Part shown: positions 5,419-13,760 of the stretch, piece after piece
How the letters are laid out: every line of letters begins with the position of its first letter
How positions within the stretch are numbered: the first letter of the stretch is position 1
Origin: a virus
Strand: one strand, 5' to 3'
Length of the DNA stretch: 32,377 nt
IMG/VR virus record: IMGVR_UViG_3300037246_000246
Location: 1-32,377 of that record
Made by a program: the position numbers and the translations under genes
The notes under the pieces: model-generated
Told to the model about the DNA's origin: nothing
The model's database searches: none
What the model saw: the letters and a program-made list of their open reading frames with translations, nothing else

Positions 5419-5501
5419 TGAGATTTTTAATAGATGTCATAACTATCGGCATAATACTAGGCTTGGCTGCAATAGGTTACTTGAAAAGCTTGCCAATTTG
5501 A
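5418..5501 (+). CDS. Possible 27-aa single-span membrane peptide
   Basis: An ATG overlaps the FmdB stop (TAATG), and the frame encodes a nearly pure hydrophobic helix, FLIDVITIGIILGLAAIGYL, with a short polar end. The length and hydrophobicity fit one membrane span. No separate ribosome-binding site is seen, so translation would depend on coupling. Chance ORF is possible. Confidence 0.4.
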   Translation: MRFLIDVITIGIILGLAAIGYLKSLPI

Positions 5502-5560
5502 TATAAATATAGTAAGGTGGTAAGTATGTAAAAATACCAACTTGTGTCAAGGAGGATATC

Positions 5561-5731
5561 GTGCCAAAAGTTAAAGGTTATAAGGGCAAGAAGAACGGAA
5601 CTACCGAGAAGATCCACGGCAAGAGAGTGAAGATAGGCAAGGGAGCCGGTGAAAGAGTTGCAAAGAAGGCCACTGGTGCAATGAAAGGTCGCCATGCCGC
5701 GTTAAAAGATTTGTTCCCTGATAATGGATAG
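5561..5731 (+). CDS. Small very basic protein, 56 aa (GTG start)
   Basis: The GTG at 5561 is preceded by AAGGAGGATATC, a near-perfect ribosome-binding site. The product is extremely Lys/Arg/Gly-rich (PKVKGYKGKKNGTTEKIHGK, then RVKIGKGAGERVAKKATG) and ends with a short helix, HAALKDLFPDNG. The charge suggests RNA or DNA binding. It sits just before a structured RNA element and the terminase genes, so a packaging or RNA-binding role is conceivable but unsupported by homology. Confidence 0.6.
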   Translation: MPKVKGYKGKKNGTTEKIHGKRVKIGKGAGERVAKKATGAMKGRHAALKDLFPDNG

Positions 5732-5734
5732 AGT

Positions 5735-5843
5735 TTAGAGATAGCGGCACATTATGTGCTTTATCTGTATTAACCGTAGTGAGAGAGCCCGGCCAATAGG
5801 TTTACAGGTAAGTTCTGGAGCCACTCAGGGACGCTATCTCTAA
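5735..5843 (+). ncRNA. Structured element closed by a 12-bp stem, upstream of terminase
   Basis: TTAGAGATAGCG (5735-5746) is perfectly complementary to CGCTATCTCTAA (5832-5843). Immediately inside the stem, GCAC-ATTAT-GTGC (5747-5759) forms a hairpin. The remaining roughly 70 bases hold a weaker AGTG/CACT pair (5778-5781/5822-5825) and a CAG/CTG stem. The layout, a closing helix around a multibranch junction, is typical of a riboswitch or leader RNA, but I match no known class. It ends about 20 bases before the leader peptide and about 50 before the terminase start, so cis control of packaging genes or a packaging-site role are both possible. Confidence 0.55.
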
Positions 5844-5864
5844 TTAAAGCAAACGGAGAAAAAA

Positions 5865-5897
5865 ATGATTGAATCAGAGCTTAAAAAAAACAACTAA
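5865..5897 (+). CDS. 10-codon leader peptide coupled to terS
   Basis: ATG 5865 follows ACGGAGAAAA and encodes MIESELKKNN. Its stop TAA (5895-5897) shares its last A with the terminase small-subunit ATG. The terminase start has no Shine-Dalgarno of its own (only a poly-A stretch, which here is the KKNN codons). Terminating ribosomes on this mini-ORF would therefore deliver translation to terS. Confidence 0.45.
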   Translation: MIESELKKNN

Positions 5898-6385
5898 TGC
5901 CAGCACCTAAAGAATATGATAGAGACAAGATCATGGATTATGTCTGTGATGCTTTAGCTACAAGTTCAAGAGGGCTTGGAAATATCTTAACGTATGCTAA
6001 AGATGAGTTAGATAAAGTCCCTACTTATTCTCAGATAATGAGATGGCTAGATGAAGATGAAGCGATACGCGATAGATACGCGCGCGCAAAAGAAGCTCAG
6101 GCCGACTTCATGGCAGATGAGATGCTTGATATTGCTGACGATGCAAGAAACGACTGGATGACAAAACAAAATGGATCTGGCGAGCCTTATAAAGTAGTCG
6201 ATACGGAAACAATCCAACGATCTAAGCTAAGAATCGATGCCCGTAAGTGGCTAGCTTCTAAACTGAAGCCTAAGAAGTACAGTGAGAAATTGCAAACAGA
6301 ACACTCCGGCCCCGATGGTGGGCCTATTAAGACAACATCCTCTATAAATTTCATCCCAGTCAGTAGAAAATCAAAAGAAGGCTAA
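5897..6385 (+). CDS. terS: Terminase small subunit (Sf6 gp1/P22-type)
   Basis: At 162 aa it matches P22-group small terminases. The N-terminal half reads as a helix-turn-helix-like module ending in TYSQIMRWLDEDEAIRDRYA. It is followed by RAKEAQADFMADEMLDIADD, then RSKLRIDARKWLASKLKPKK, Y-S-E-K, and the typical EHSGPDGGPI tail before the C-terminus. The protein recognises the packaging site and hands DNA to the large subunit, acting as a ring oligomer. The start overlaps the leader-peptide stop, and the next gene begins immediately after its stop. Confidence 0.9.
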   Translation: MPAPKEYDRDKIMDYVCDALATSSRGLGNILTYAKDELDKVPTYSQIMRWLDEDEAIRDRYARAKEAQADFMADEMLDIADDARNDWMTKQNGSGEPYKVVDTETIQRSKLRIDARKWLASKLKPKKYSEKLQTEHSGPDGGPIKTTSSINFIPVSRKSKEG

Positions 6386-7894
6386 ATGAGCAAAAGTATT
6401 GACATAGAATATGTCGATAAACTCTATCCTATATTCACCACTCCCAAACGTATAAAAATAATAGTAGGCGGTAGAGGCTCAACGAAGTCTACCGGCATAG
6501 CTGATTATGTAGCTGTGCAGATGACTGAGGGTAAGCTATGGTGTTGTGCCCGTGAGCATCAAAACTCTATTGAAGAGTCGGTGCATAGAACAATATTGGA
6601 AGAAATAGAGCGCTTAGGTATTTCAGGGTTTGATAACACGACGACAAGCATAACCCATGTGTCGGAGGGTAGGAGTTTTTATAGGGGGTTGTCTAGGAAT
6701 ATAACAGGCCTCAAAAGTACATTGTCAGGTGTAGACGGATTATGGATAGAAGAAGGAGAGGATTTATCAGATAACACATTAAGGGTGTTGACAGCTTCGT
6801 TACGGCTTAACGCTACAGATACCCAACGCAAAATGGCAGGTGAAGAAGTCAAGATGCCTGAGATCATCATAACGATGAATAGGGGGTCTAAATCTGGAGC
6901 CGTAGCTAAGAAGTGGCTCGCAAGGGCAGAGAAAGAATTGGCTAAGTGCGGTTACTATGAAGACGGTCTGCTAATGGTTGTTGAAATGAATTACACCGAC
7001 ATGCCGGAAGAGTGGTTTAAGCTGTCAGGACTGGAAGAGGAGAGGCTTGATGACTTTGAGAAATTATCGCGGCATCAATACGATCATAAGTGGGGCGGGG
7101 CATACCTAGAGGCAATCGACAACGCTATTATAAAGCCTGAATGGTTCGATGCTGCTATTGATGCTCACATAAAGCTAGGGTTTGAGGGCCGAGGCGCAAT
7201 CATCGCAACCCACGATCCGTCAGACAATGGTGAAGGTGCAGACCCCAGGGGATACGCTGCTAGGCATGGCTCAGTTGTTATTGATGTTGATGAGAATACA
7301 TCAAAAGATGTGAATGACGCTTGTGACTGGGCAGTGGATAAGGCGATAGCGATAAATGCAGATCATTTCTCTTGGGACTGTGACGGCCTAGGCGTTACGC
7401 TAAAGAGGCAAGTCAAGCAATCATTGGACGGAAAGAGAATTGACTACCATATGTTTAAAGGTTCTGAAGCTGTTGAGCGGCCTAATGATATATATCAAGG
7501 CACAGGTGATTCAGACAGACAAAAGGAAAAGACTAACAAGGAATCATTTAAGAACAAAAGGGCTCAATATTACATTAGGTTGGCCGACAGGTTCTATAAT
7601 TCATATAGAGCTATTGTAAAGAAAGAGTATATTGATCCAGATGTAATGATTAGTTTGTCCAGCGATATAAAAGACTTGGCTGGGCTGAGATCGGAAGTTT
7701 GTCGGATACCATTGAAAGATAATGGTTCAGGATTAATACAGATAATGAGCAAGCCGGAGATGAAGAAATTAGGTATATTGAGCCCCAATAGATCCGACTG
7801 CTTAATGATGCTGATGATGATACCACAAGCGATCAAGAAGTTAGCCCCGGCTCCAGCGTTTGCACCAAGGAATAGAAATTGGGGTAGTAAGTAA
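6386..7894 (+). CDS. terL: Terminase large subunit (packaging ATPase/nuclease)
   Basis: 502 aa, close to the 499 aa of P22 gp2. ATPase: Walker A GGRGSTKST (28-36), Walker B VDGLWIEEGED (116-126) with the catalytic acidic pair, and coupling motif IIITMNRGS (159-167). The RNase H-like nuclease domain has acidic residues D276 (ATHDPSD), D330/D332 (SWDCDGLG) and D470 (NRSDCLMM). It pumps DNA into the prohead and makes the headful or cos cut. The gene abuts terS. Its last codons and stop overlap the first operator-like repeat at 7887. Confidence 0.95.
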   Translation: MSKSIDIEYVDKLYPIFTTPKRIKIIVGGRGSTKSTGIADYVAVQMTEGKLWCCAREHQNSIEESVHRTILEEIERLGISGFDNTTTSITHVSEGRSFYRGLSRNITGLKSTLSGVDGLWIEEGEDLSDNTLRVLTASLRLNATDTQRKMAGEEVKMPEIIITMNRGSKSGAVAKKWLARAEKELAKCGYYEDGLLMVVEMNYTDMPEEWFKLSGLEEERLDDFEKLSRHQYDHKWGGAYLEAIDNAIIKPEWFDAAIDAHIKLGFEGRGAIIATHDPSDNGEGADPRGYAARHGSVVIDVDENTSKDVNDACDWAVDKAIAINADHFSWDCDGLGVTLKRQVKQSLDGKRIDYHMFKGSEAVERPNDIYQGTGDSDRQKEKTNKESFKNKRAQYYIRLADRFYNSYRAIVKKEYIDPDVMISLSSDIKDLAGLRSEVCRIPLKDNGSGLIQIMSKPEMKKLGILSPNRSDCLMMLMMIPQAIKKLAPAPAFAPRNRNWGSK

Positions 7895-7962
7895 TTAGCT
7901 TACAATTATTTTGTTGACATATTAATTCTTTGTCTTGTATAGTAAGCAATAATCTTACTTAC
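7887..7962 (+). promoter_or_regulatory. Promoter flanked by two operator-like inverted repeats
   Basis: -35 TTGACA (7914-7919), 18-base spacer, -10 TATAGT (7938-7943), before the portal gene. Two 17-bp inverted repeats flank it: GTAAG-TAATTAG-CTTAC (7887-7903) and GTAAG-CAATAAT-CTTAC (7942-7958). A further CTTAC lies at 7958-7962. The second overlaps the -10 box, so a bound dimer would block transcription. The first overlaps the terL stop codon. A candidate binder is the XRE protein encoded at 26874. Confidence 0.6.
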
Positions 7963-7982
7963 ATCCATCTAAAGGGTTTGAC

Positions 7983-10043
7983 ATGGCCGAGAAAGATCTT
8001 CAATCCATCCACCAACAAGCACGTAAAGAATTTAATATAGACCAAGTTGCACAACTGGAAGAAAGGCGCTTGTCTGTAGAGGATAGGCGCTTTTGTAGTA
8101 TTACAGGCGCGCAATGGGAAGGTGCTATTGGTGACTCCTTTGAAAACAATCTACAATTAGAGATTAATAAGGTTCAGCGTTCAGTTAATCGAATCCATGA
8201 TGAATACATAAATAATAGGATAGCTGTTGATTTTGTTAGTCAAGATGGCAGTGATGCTGATGAGCTGGCAGACACTTGTGACGGACTCCTTCGCGCTGAT
8301 GAACAAGATAGCAACGCTGATGAGGCATATGATAACGCCTTTGATGAGGGATCAACAGGCGGCTTTGCATCATGGAGACTTAGAGCGGTATATGAAGACC
8401 CCGACGATGATGAGAATGAACAGCAAAGGATATTGATTGAGCCCATATACGAAGCTGATAGTTGCGTTTATTTCGATGCTGCATCCAGGAAGCAGGATAA
8501 GAGCGATGCTAAGAGGTGCTTTGTTCTTACTCCCATGCTTAAAGAGGACTATATAGAAGAGTGGGACGATGATCCGGCAGAATGGCCTAGAGATATCAAT
8601 GATAGCGAGTTCGATTGGAACAATAATGACTTTGTTTATATAGCGGAATACTACAAGGTTGAGAAGGTTAAGGAAGAGATACATATCTACAAGGGCCTTG
8701 ACGATGAAGAGAAGAGGGTTAGCAGTGAAGACCTGGAAGCCGATGAAGAGCTTGAGGGTGTACTAGAAGCAACTGGCTTTACTCGGATAAGGACAAAGAA
8801 GATAAGCCGCCAAAAGGTGCATAAATACACCATGTCGGGCAGTAAGATTCTTGAGGATGGCGGATATGTAGCAGGAAGGCATATACCTGTTATTCCTTTC
8901 TTTGGTAAGCGTTGGTATATAAACGGCATAGAAAGGTTTTCTGGGCATGTCAGACTTGCTAAGGATGTGCAAAGGTTAATCAATGTACTTAGGAGCAAGC
9001 TAGGTGAATTGGTGGCTACCGGTCAAGATGAATTACCTATCTTCTCAGGTGAGCAAGTAAACCAATATATGGAGGAATGGCAAAATGCACATATAGTTAA
9101 GCCTTCATTCCTCAGAGCCGAGCCCTTGAAGGATGATAATGGCAATATAGTGACAGGAGGGCCGCTAGGATACACCAAGGCCCCTGAAATACCGCCTGCC
9201 CTTGCTGCCCTGATGGCGGTAGCTGAACAAGACCTTAAAGACATCCTTGGTGATAATCAAGCCGGGGAGCAAATAGTTTCTAATATAAGCGGCAAGGCTG
9301 TTGAGCTAATACAGAAACGTCTTGACATGCAAGCCTATATTTATTTAAGCAACTTTGCAAAAGCTCAGAAGAGATCCGGTGAAGTATGGCTAAGTATGGC
9401 TAAAGAGCTATACATAGAGCCAGAGCGTAAAATGAAGACTATGACAGAACAGGGGAAAATTGGACAAGTCGAGCTAAATATCCCTTTTATAAATGACGAT
9501 GGCGAAGAGAGCTACAGGAACGATTTAAGCCATTCTAATATGGGGCTCACTGTAGACGTAGGGCCTTCCTCAAGCAGCCAGAAGGCGGCTACTGTAACAG
9601 CACTTACGGGCATGATGCAAGTAACGCAAGACCCTGAAGATATGAAAGTGTTAAGCGCTACAACCATGATGAACATGGAAGGCGAGGGGCTATCTGATAT
9701 CAGGGATTATTACCGCCAAAAGCTCATAAGGATGGGCGCGGTCAAGCCTAACAAGGAAGAGCAGGCACAATTAGCGGAAGAGGCACAAAATCAACAACCT
9801 GACGCAAACTCTTTATTCTTACAGGAAGCAGCAAAGAAAGAGACTGCACAGGCTGGCAAGTACGAGGCAGACACTATCCAATCACTGGAGAAAGCCAAAG
9901 AAACAGAAGCTAACACTTTAAAAACTAAAGCTGAAACTGTCGAAATATTATCCGGTATAGACCGAGAAGATCAACAGGCAGCACGTGAAGCGGCAGAAGC
10001 TTTAGAAACGGTAACCACTCAGCCGGAATTGAGTGAGGAATAA
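7983..10043 (+). CDS. Portal protein, P22 gp1 type
   Basis: 686 aa (P22 portal is 725). It forms the dodecameric vertex ring through which DNA is packaged and ejected, and on which gp4-like adaptors assemble. The N-terminal region has GAQWEG and RIHDEYINNRIAVDF. The middle has GRHIPVIPFFGKRWYINGIE and FSGHVRLAKDVQRLINVLRS, diagnostic of P22-like portals. The roughly 90 C-terminal residues are an Ala/Glu/Gln-rich helix, as in the P22 portal barrel. AAGGGTTTGAC precedes the ATG. It lies first behind the internal promoter. Confidence 0.92.
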   Translation: MAEKDLQSIHQQARKEFNIDQVAQLEERRLSVEDRRFCSITGAQWEGAIGDSFENNLQLEINKVQRSVNRIHDEYINNRIAVDFVSQDGSDADELADTCDGLLRADEQDSNADEAYDNAFDEGSTGGFASWRLRAVYEDPDDDENEQQRILIEPIYEADSCVYFDAASRKQDKSDAKRCFVLTPMLKEDYIEEWDDDPAEWPRDINDSEFDWNNNDFVYIAEYYKVEKVKEEIHIYKGLDDEEKRVSSEDLEADEELEGVLEATGFTRIRTKKISRQKVHKYTMSGSKILEDGGYVAGRHIPVIPFFGKRWYINGIERFSGHVRLAKDVQRLINVLRSKLGELVATGQDELPIFSGEQVNQYMEEWQNAHIVKPSFLRAEPLKDDNGNIVTGGPLGYTKAPEIPPALAALMAVAEQDLKDILGDNQAGEQIVSNISGKAVELIQKRLDMQAYIYLSNFAKAQKRSGEVWLSMAKELYIEPERKMKTMTEQGKIGQVELNIPFINDDGEESYRNDLSHSNMGLTVDVGPSSSSQKAATVTALTGMMQVTQDPEDMKVLSATTMMNMEGEGLSDIRDYYRQKLIRMGAVKPNKEEQAQLAEEAQNQQPDANSLFLQEAAKKETAQAGKYEADTIQSLEKAKETEANTLKTKAETVEILSGIDREDQQAAREAAEALETVTTQPELSEE

Positions 10044-10055
10044 AGGAGTCTCCAA

Positions 10056-10940
10056 ATGGAAGAAGTAGCAACGGCAGAGATTGAAGCGACTAAAGACGAG
10101 GTAGTTGAAACACCTGAAGAAGTAGAAGCGGGGGTTGATACTGAGGCTGCGAAGGTAGAGCCAGTAGAGACCAAAGAAGAAGCTGAAGGGGAGTTTGTCG
10201 TTACAATCGGTGAGGAATCGCCACCTCAAGAAGATGACATAAAAGCGCCTAGTTGGGTAAAGGATTTAAGGAAGGCTCAGAGTGCTCTCACTAAAGAGAA
10301 TAGAGAGCTAAAGGAACGCCTTGCAGGCCATGAGAAAAAGCCCGAAGTAACACTCGGCCCCAAGCCTGTCGTATCTGATTATGAACATAATTACGAAACG
10401 GACATAACGGCTGAAGACCAGTTTGCTAAGGGTTTAGATGATTGGTATGTAAAGAAAGAGCAAGTCGGCAAACAAGATGAAGAAGTGAAGGCGGTAGAGG
10501 CAAAGCAGACCGAGGCATGGAACGCTACCTTGGGGGCATACGAAGAAAAGAAAACTGCCCTAAAGATAAAGGCCCCTAACTTTGACGAAGCTGAAGCCCT
10601 TGTTAAAGACTCTCTTTCTGTTGTGTATCAAGGCGCTATTCTCGAAGGTGCAAAGAACCCGGCGTTGGTGATTTTGGCATTAGGCAATAATCCTGAAAAG
10701 CTCAAGGAACTGTCATCTATAAAAAGCGCTGCTAAGTTTATCTTTGCAGTGGCAGAAGTGGAGGCTCAATTGAAAACAGGCACAAGGAAGGCGGCAACAA
10801 CTCCAGAAAAGAAGGTGGTAGGGTCAGGCAGTGGCGCAAGTGCTACTGATGCGACACTGGACAAGCTGGAAAAGGAAGCCGAGAAGACAGGAGATCGAAC
10901 AAAGGTATTAGATTACAAACGGAAACTTAAACAAAAATAA
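10056..10940 (+). CDS. Scaffolding protein, P22 gp8 type
   Basis: 294 aa (P22 gp8 is 303), exactly between portal and coat genes. It is highly charged: an acidic Glu/Val-rich N-terminus (about 1-65), coiled-coil-prone middle (ALTKENRELKERL), and a Lys-rich C-terminal helix ending DYKRKLKQK. This matches the coat-binding basic C-terminus of P22 scaffold, which directs procapsid assembly and exits before packaging. The start has AAGGAGTCTCCAA upstream. Confidence 0.85.
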   Translation: MEEVATAEIEATKDEVVETPEEVEAGVDTEAAKVEPVETKEEAEGEFVVTIGEESPPQEDDIKAPSWVKDLRKAQSALTKENRELKERLAGHEKKPEVTLGPKPVVSDYEHNYETDITAEDQFAKGLDDWYVKKEQVGKQDEEVKAVEAKQTEAWNATLGAYEEKKTALKIKAPNFDEAEALVKDSLSVVYQGAILEGAKNPALVILALGNNPEKLKELSSIKSAAKFIFAVAEVEAQLKTGTRKAATTPEKKVVGSGSGASATDATLDKLEKEAEKTGDRTKVLDYKRKLKQK

Positions 10941-10952
10941 TGGAGGCCTATA

Positions 10953-12218
10953 ATGGCTAATGAATTTAACAAAGAAGAAAGGGTTGCATTTGATGACATC
11001 ATGGAGGGCTTTGAAGATGCTCTTGTATTGTCAAGGAATGTATCCAGGTATAACACAGATCAAACCACAATGGAGCGGACTAATGACGTAATATGGAGGC
11101 CACAACCTTATATTGCTCAATCCTTTGACGGACTGGATCAGACGGCAAACTTCGGAGACAAAACGCAATTGTCCGTACCGGCAACGATTGGTTTTCAAAA
11201 GTCTTCACCTTGGCAAATGTCAGCAACTGAGCTAAGGGATGCGCTTCAGGAAGGTAGCCTCGGCAGGGCAGCTAAACAAAAGCTTGCCAGTGATGTTAAC
11301 GTTGCAGTCATGAACGTGGCAGCTAATCAAGGTACAGTGTTTGTTAAAAGGAGTGCTGCTGCTGCTGGTTTTGTAGATGTTGCTCAATGTGAGGCGGCAT
11401 TTAATGAACAAGGTGTTGACTCGTTTGATAGATATCTTGCCTTGAGTACCAGGGATTACAACGGCATGGCTAATAACCTTGCTGGTGGTAACGTCATGCA
11501 AAGTAAGGCAATAAAGGCATACGAGAAGGCATATGTTGGTGAAGTGGCCTCTTTTGAGACCTACAAGCTTGATTATGCTAACAACTTGGCCGCAGCCGCC
11601 GGTGGTGGAGCATTGACTATCGACACTCAGGTAGCCGCTACTAACTATTACACTCCCAGAGCGACTAGGACTGCCGCTACAGGGGAAGTTAGCAATGTTG
11701 ATAACAGGTATCAGGTTGTTACCATCTCGGCCACGACTAACGTTGCTGCCGGTGATGCCTTCACCATAGCTGGTTCAGTAGCTGTTCATCACATCACAAA
11801 GGGCACTACCGGGCAGCTCAAGACTTACAGGGTTATCTCTGTTGATTCTGGAACTACTATGACAATCAGCCCCCCTATTATATCTAATCAGGGTGGCACT
11901 GATGCAGAGGCACAATACCAGAACTGTGAAGTTACTGAGTCTGCCACCGCAGCTATTGTGTTCCTGAATACTGTAGCAGCTTCGGTTAATCCTTTTTGGC
12001 AAATGGACGCTATAGAGATCCTTCCAGGTCGCTATGCGGTACCTGCCGATTCTGGCCTTGCAGTAATGAGGGCAACCACAGATCAAGGGATTGAATGTGT
12101 CATGACTAAATCGACTGATATTAACACGCTGAAAACTAAGTATCGTCTCGATACATTGTTTGGAGTGGTTAACAAGCAGCCTGAAATGTCAGGAATCATG
12201 ATGTTTTCTCAAACATAA
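10953..12218 (+). CDS. Major capsid (coat) protein, P22 gp5 type
   Basis: 421 aa (P22 gp5 is 430). The start MANEF-K-E-E, VIWRPQPYI, and the C-terminal ending TKYRLDTLFGVVNKQPEMSG are typical of P22-like HK97-fold coat proteins. A beta-rich, Thr/Val/Ala segment at about 215-325 (ITKGTTGQLKTYRVISVDSG) corresponds to the inserted I-domain that stabilises the P22 subunit. GGAGGCCTATA precedes the ATG. A GC-rich hairpin follows the gene, as expected for the most expressed message. Confidence 0.93.
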   Translation: MANEFNKEERVAFDDIMEGFEDALVLSRNVSRYNTDQTTMERTNDVIWRPQPYIAQSFDGLDQTANFGDKTQLSVPATIGFQKSSPWQMSATELRDALQEGSLGRAAKQKLASDVNVAVMNVAANQGTVFVKRSAAAAGFVDVAQCEAAFNEQGVDSFDRYLALSTRDYNGMANNLAGGNVMQSKAIKAYEKAYVGEVASFETYKLDYANNLAAAAGGGALTIDTQVAATNYYTPRATRTAATGEVSNVDNRYQVVTISATTNVAAGDAFTIAGSVAVHHITKGTTGQLKTYRVISVDSGTTMTISPPIISNQGGTDAEAQYQNCEVTESATAAIVFLNTVAASVNPFWQMDAIEILPGRYAVPADSGLAVMRATTDQGIECVMTKSTDINTLKTKYRLDTLFGVVNKQPEMSGIMMFSQT

Positions 12219-12226
12219 TTAACTAA

Positions 12227-12242
12227 GGGGGCTCCGGCCCCC
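12227..12242 (+). terminator. GC-rich hairpin after the coat gene
   Basis: GGGGGC-TCCG-GCCCCC, a perfect 6-bp stem with a TCCG loop, 8 bases after the coat stop. No T-run follows, so it is more likely an mRNA-stabilising or pausing hairpin than a full terminator. Confidence 0.6.
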
Positions 12243-12264
12243 GATATTTAAAGGAGTAAATAAT

Positions 12265-12861
12265 ATGTCTCAAATAATATACGCAAATGGAAAAGCCACT
12301 ATCACCATTCCTGCGACGGAAAGTGTAGCAGTTTATAGTAAGGGGGTTGCCACGGTCTACCGCAATGTAGGCTATCCCAACGTACCGGCAACACTAGACC
12401 TATTAGGCCAAGTGGATAATACTGAAACAGTGTTTGGCGCTTATTCATCCGGCGCGGAACTTGTTATTGAAGCTGGGGCCTCTGATGTGTCTTACGAAAT
12501 AGGTGTAGCTCCTAGGGTGCAATCACAACTTCAGGCTCAAAATCAAGCTGTACCGACTGCCGTTGATAGTACTGGGGCTGTATCAGCCGAAGCAATGCTT
12601 GGCGGGATCGTAACGTCTGCCGCTGCAACTGTAGCAGGTACAATGCCAACTGGAACGGTACTGGAAGCAGCAAGCGAGTTTGCCATTGGTGACTCTTTTG
12701 ATTGGGCAGTTATTAAGGTTGGAGCTAATGACTTCACTGTAACAGCCGCGACAGATCATACCATAGTCGGTGTGGCTGTTGTCACTACGGCAACGTCTGC
12801 CCTGTTTAGGACTGTGAAGACCGCAGCAACCGTCTTTGTAACTTACCGTATAGCTGGTTAA
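12265..12861 (+). CDS. Putative capsid decoration/structural protein, 198 aa
   Basis: It follows the coat gene directly with AAGGAGTAAATA before the ATG. The composition is Ala/Thr/Val-rich with no charged helices, consistent with a beta-sandwich virion protein. Two parts: residues 1-90 (a repeated GVATVYRNVGYPNVP, EIGVAPRVQ region) and a C-terminal domain of about 100 residues that begins VDSTGAVSAEAM and ends VFVTYRIAG. Similar two-part proteins sit in this position in P22-like phages. Head decoration is inferred from position. Confidence 0.65.
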   Translation: MSQIIYANGKATITIPATESVAVYSKGVATVYRNVGYPNVPATLDLLGQVDNTETVFGAYSSGAELVIEAGASDVSYEIGVAPRVQSQLQAQNQAVPTAVDSTGAVSAEAMLGGIVTSAAATVAGTMPTGTVLEAASEFAIGDSFDWAVIKVGANDFTVTAATDHTIVGVAVVTTATSALFRTVKTAATVFVTYRIAG

Positions 12862-12868
12862 TCTTAAT

Positions 12869-12894
12869 GGAGGGGGTAAAACCCCTCCTATTTT
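12869..12894 (+). terminator. Terminator-like hairpin
   Basis: GGAGGGG (12869-12875), loop GTAAAA, CCCCTCC (12882-12888), then TATTTT. A 7-bp GC-rich stem with a short interrupted T-run suggests partial termination within the late operon. The hairpin lies between the genes at 12265 and 12906. Confidence 0.6.
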
Positions 12895-12905
12895 AAGGAG
12901 GCAAT

Positions 12906-13265
12906 ATGACTGAAATAGTTTATAAAGTTCCAGGGGGAAACGCGGGGCCAAAGGGTAAGACTTACGACTGGATAGCTGTTAAGTCGGAGGCTGAGTTTGA
13001 GCAGAAGCTTAAAGAGGGATGGTTTAATACTCTTGATGAGGCTGTAAACGGCAAGGCCAAAGAGCTTGTACGCGCAAGGAATGAAGAAGGTGAGTTTGTA
13101 GGCGATGATCCCAGTACACCAGATGTTAACGAGGCATATACGGACGCACCACCAACAAGAGATGAAATAAAAGCCAAGGCAAAAGAACTCAATATTGTAT
13201 TCGCCAAGAATATCACAGACAAGAAACTATTAGGGTTGATAGAGGCGGCATTAGCCAAGGATTAA
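12906..13265 (+). CDS. Structural-region protein with HeH/SAP-like C-terminus, 119 aa
   Basis: ATG 12906 follows AAGGAGGCAAT. The N-terminal 50 residues include VPGGNAGPKGKTYDW and W-F-x-T-L-D-E-A. A Pro/Asp-rich linker leads to a C-terminal module, RDEIKAKAKELNIVFAKNIT, then KKLLGLIEAAL, which resembles the HeH/LEM helix-extended-loop-helix motif used by phage proteins to bind DNA or partners. It sits between the coat and gp4-like genes. Role unknown; probably a minor head component. Confidence 0.65.
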   Translation: MTEIVYKVPGGNAGPKGKTYDWIAVKSEAEFEQKLKEGWFNTLDEAVNGKAKELVRARNEEGEFVGDDPSTPDVNEAYTDAPPTRDEIKAKAKELNIVFAKNITDKKLLGLIEAALAKD

Positions 13266-13268
13266 GCC

Positions 13269-13751
13269 ATGTCATGGACTAAAAAACAGTTTATAACTCA
13301 AGCATACAAAGAGATAGGGCTAGCGTCATATATATACGATTTGCAGCCTGAACAACTCCAAGATGCCGGGGTAACATTGGATGCGATGATAGCGATGTGG
13401 AATGGTAAGGGTATTCGCATAGGCTATCCTATCGCAACAAATCCAGAAGACATTGACATTGACACTGAAACAAATGTCCCTGATTCGGCAAACCAAGCTA
13501 TCTATATGAATTTAGCGGTATTGCTTGCTCCTAGCTTCGGAAAGATTGTTTCACCGGAAACTAAGAGGGCCGCTAAAGACGGATATAGTGTACTTACAGC
13601 AAGGGGGCAGGCTCCAAGAACTAAGCGGATGCCTAAGAACATGCCGAAAGGTGCAGGGTTTAAGTCTTGGAGGAATAATCATTATCCATTCACCCCTGCT
13701 CCTGCCGATGAGATAGACGCTGGAACTGACAGTACAATAGATTTTGATTAA
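13269..13751 (+). CDS. Head-to-tail adaptor, P22 gp4-like
   Basis: 160 aa (P22 gp4 is 166). It shows the gp4-family start SWTKKQFITQAYKEIGLASY, D-L-Q-P-E-Q-L-Q-D-A, MIAMWNGKGIRIGY and the long C-terminal extension ending in NHYPFTP. Twelve copies bind the portal after packaging, plug the vertex and create the platform for gp10; P22 gp4 also has muramidase activity, though no such residue can be assigned here. It begins 4 bases after the previous stop. Confidence 0.87.
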   Translation: MSWTKKQFITQAYKEIGLASYIYDLQPEQLQDAGVTLDAMIAMWNGKGIRIGYPIATNPEDIDIDTETNVPDSANQAIYMNLAVLLAPSFGKIVSPETKRAAKDGYSVLTARGQAPRTKRMPKNMPKGAGFKSWRNNHYPFTPAPADEIDAGTDSTIDFD

Positions 13752-13760
13752 GGAGTTAAT

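Noticed and set aside
5418-5501. Second holin at the short hydrophobic peptide
   Set aside because: 27 residues, one span, far from the lysis module, and no independent ribosome-binding site; kept only as a low-confidence peptide.
12227-12242. Coat-gene hairpin as a full Rho-independent terminator
   Set aside because: Strong GC stem but no following T-run; the downstream genes are clearly part of the same late operon.
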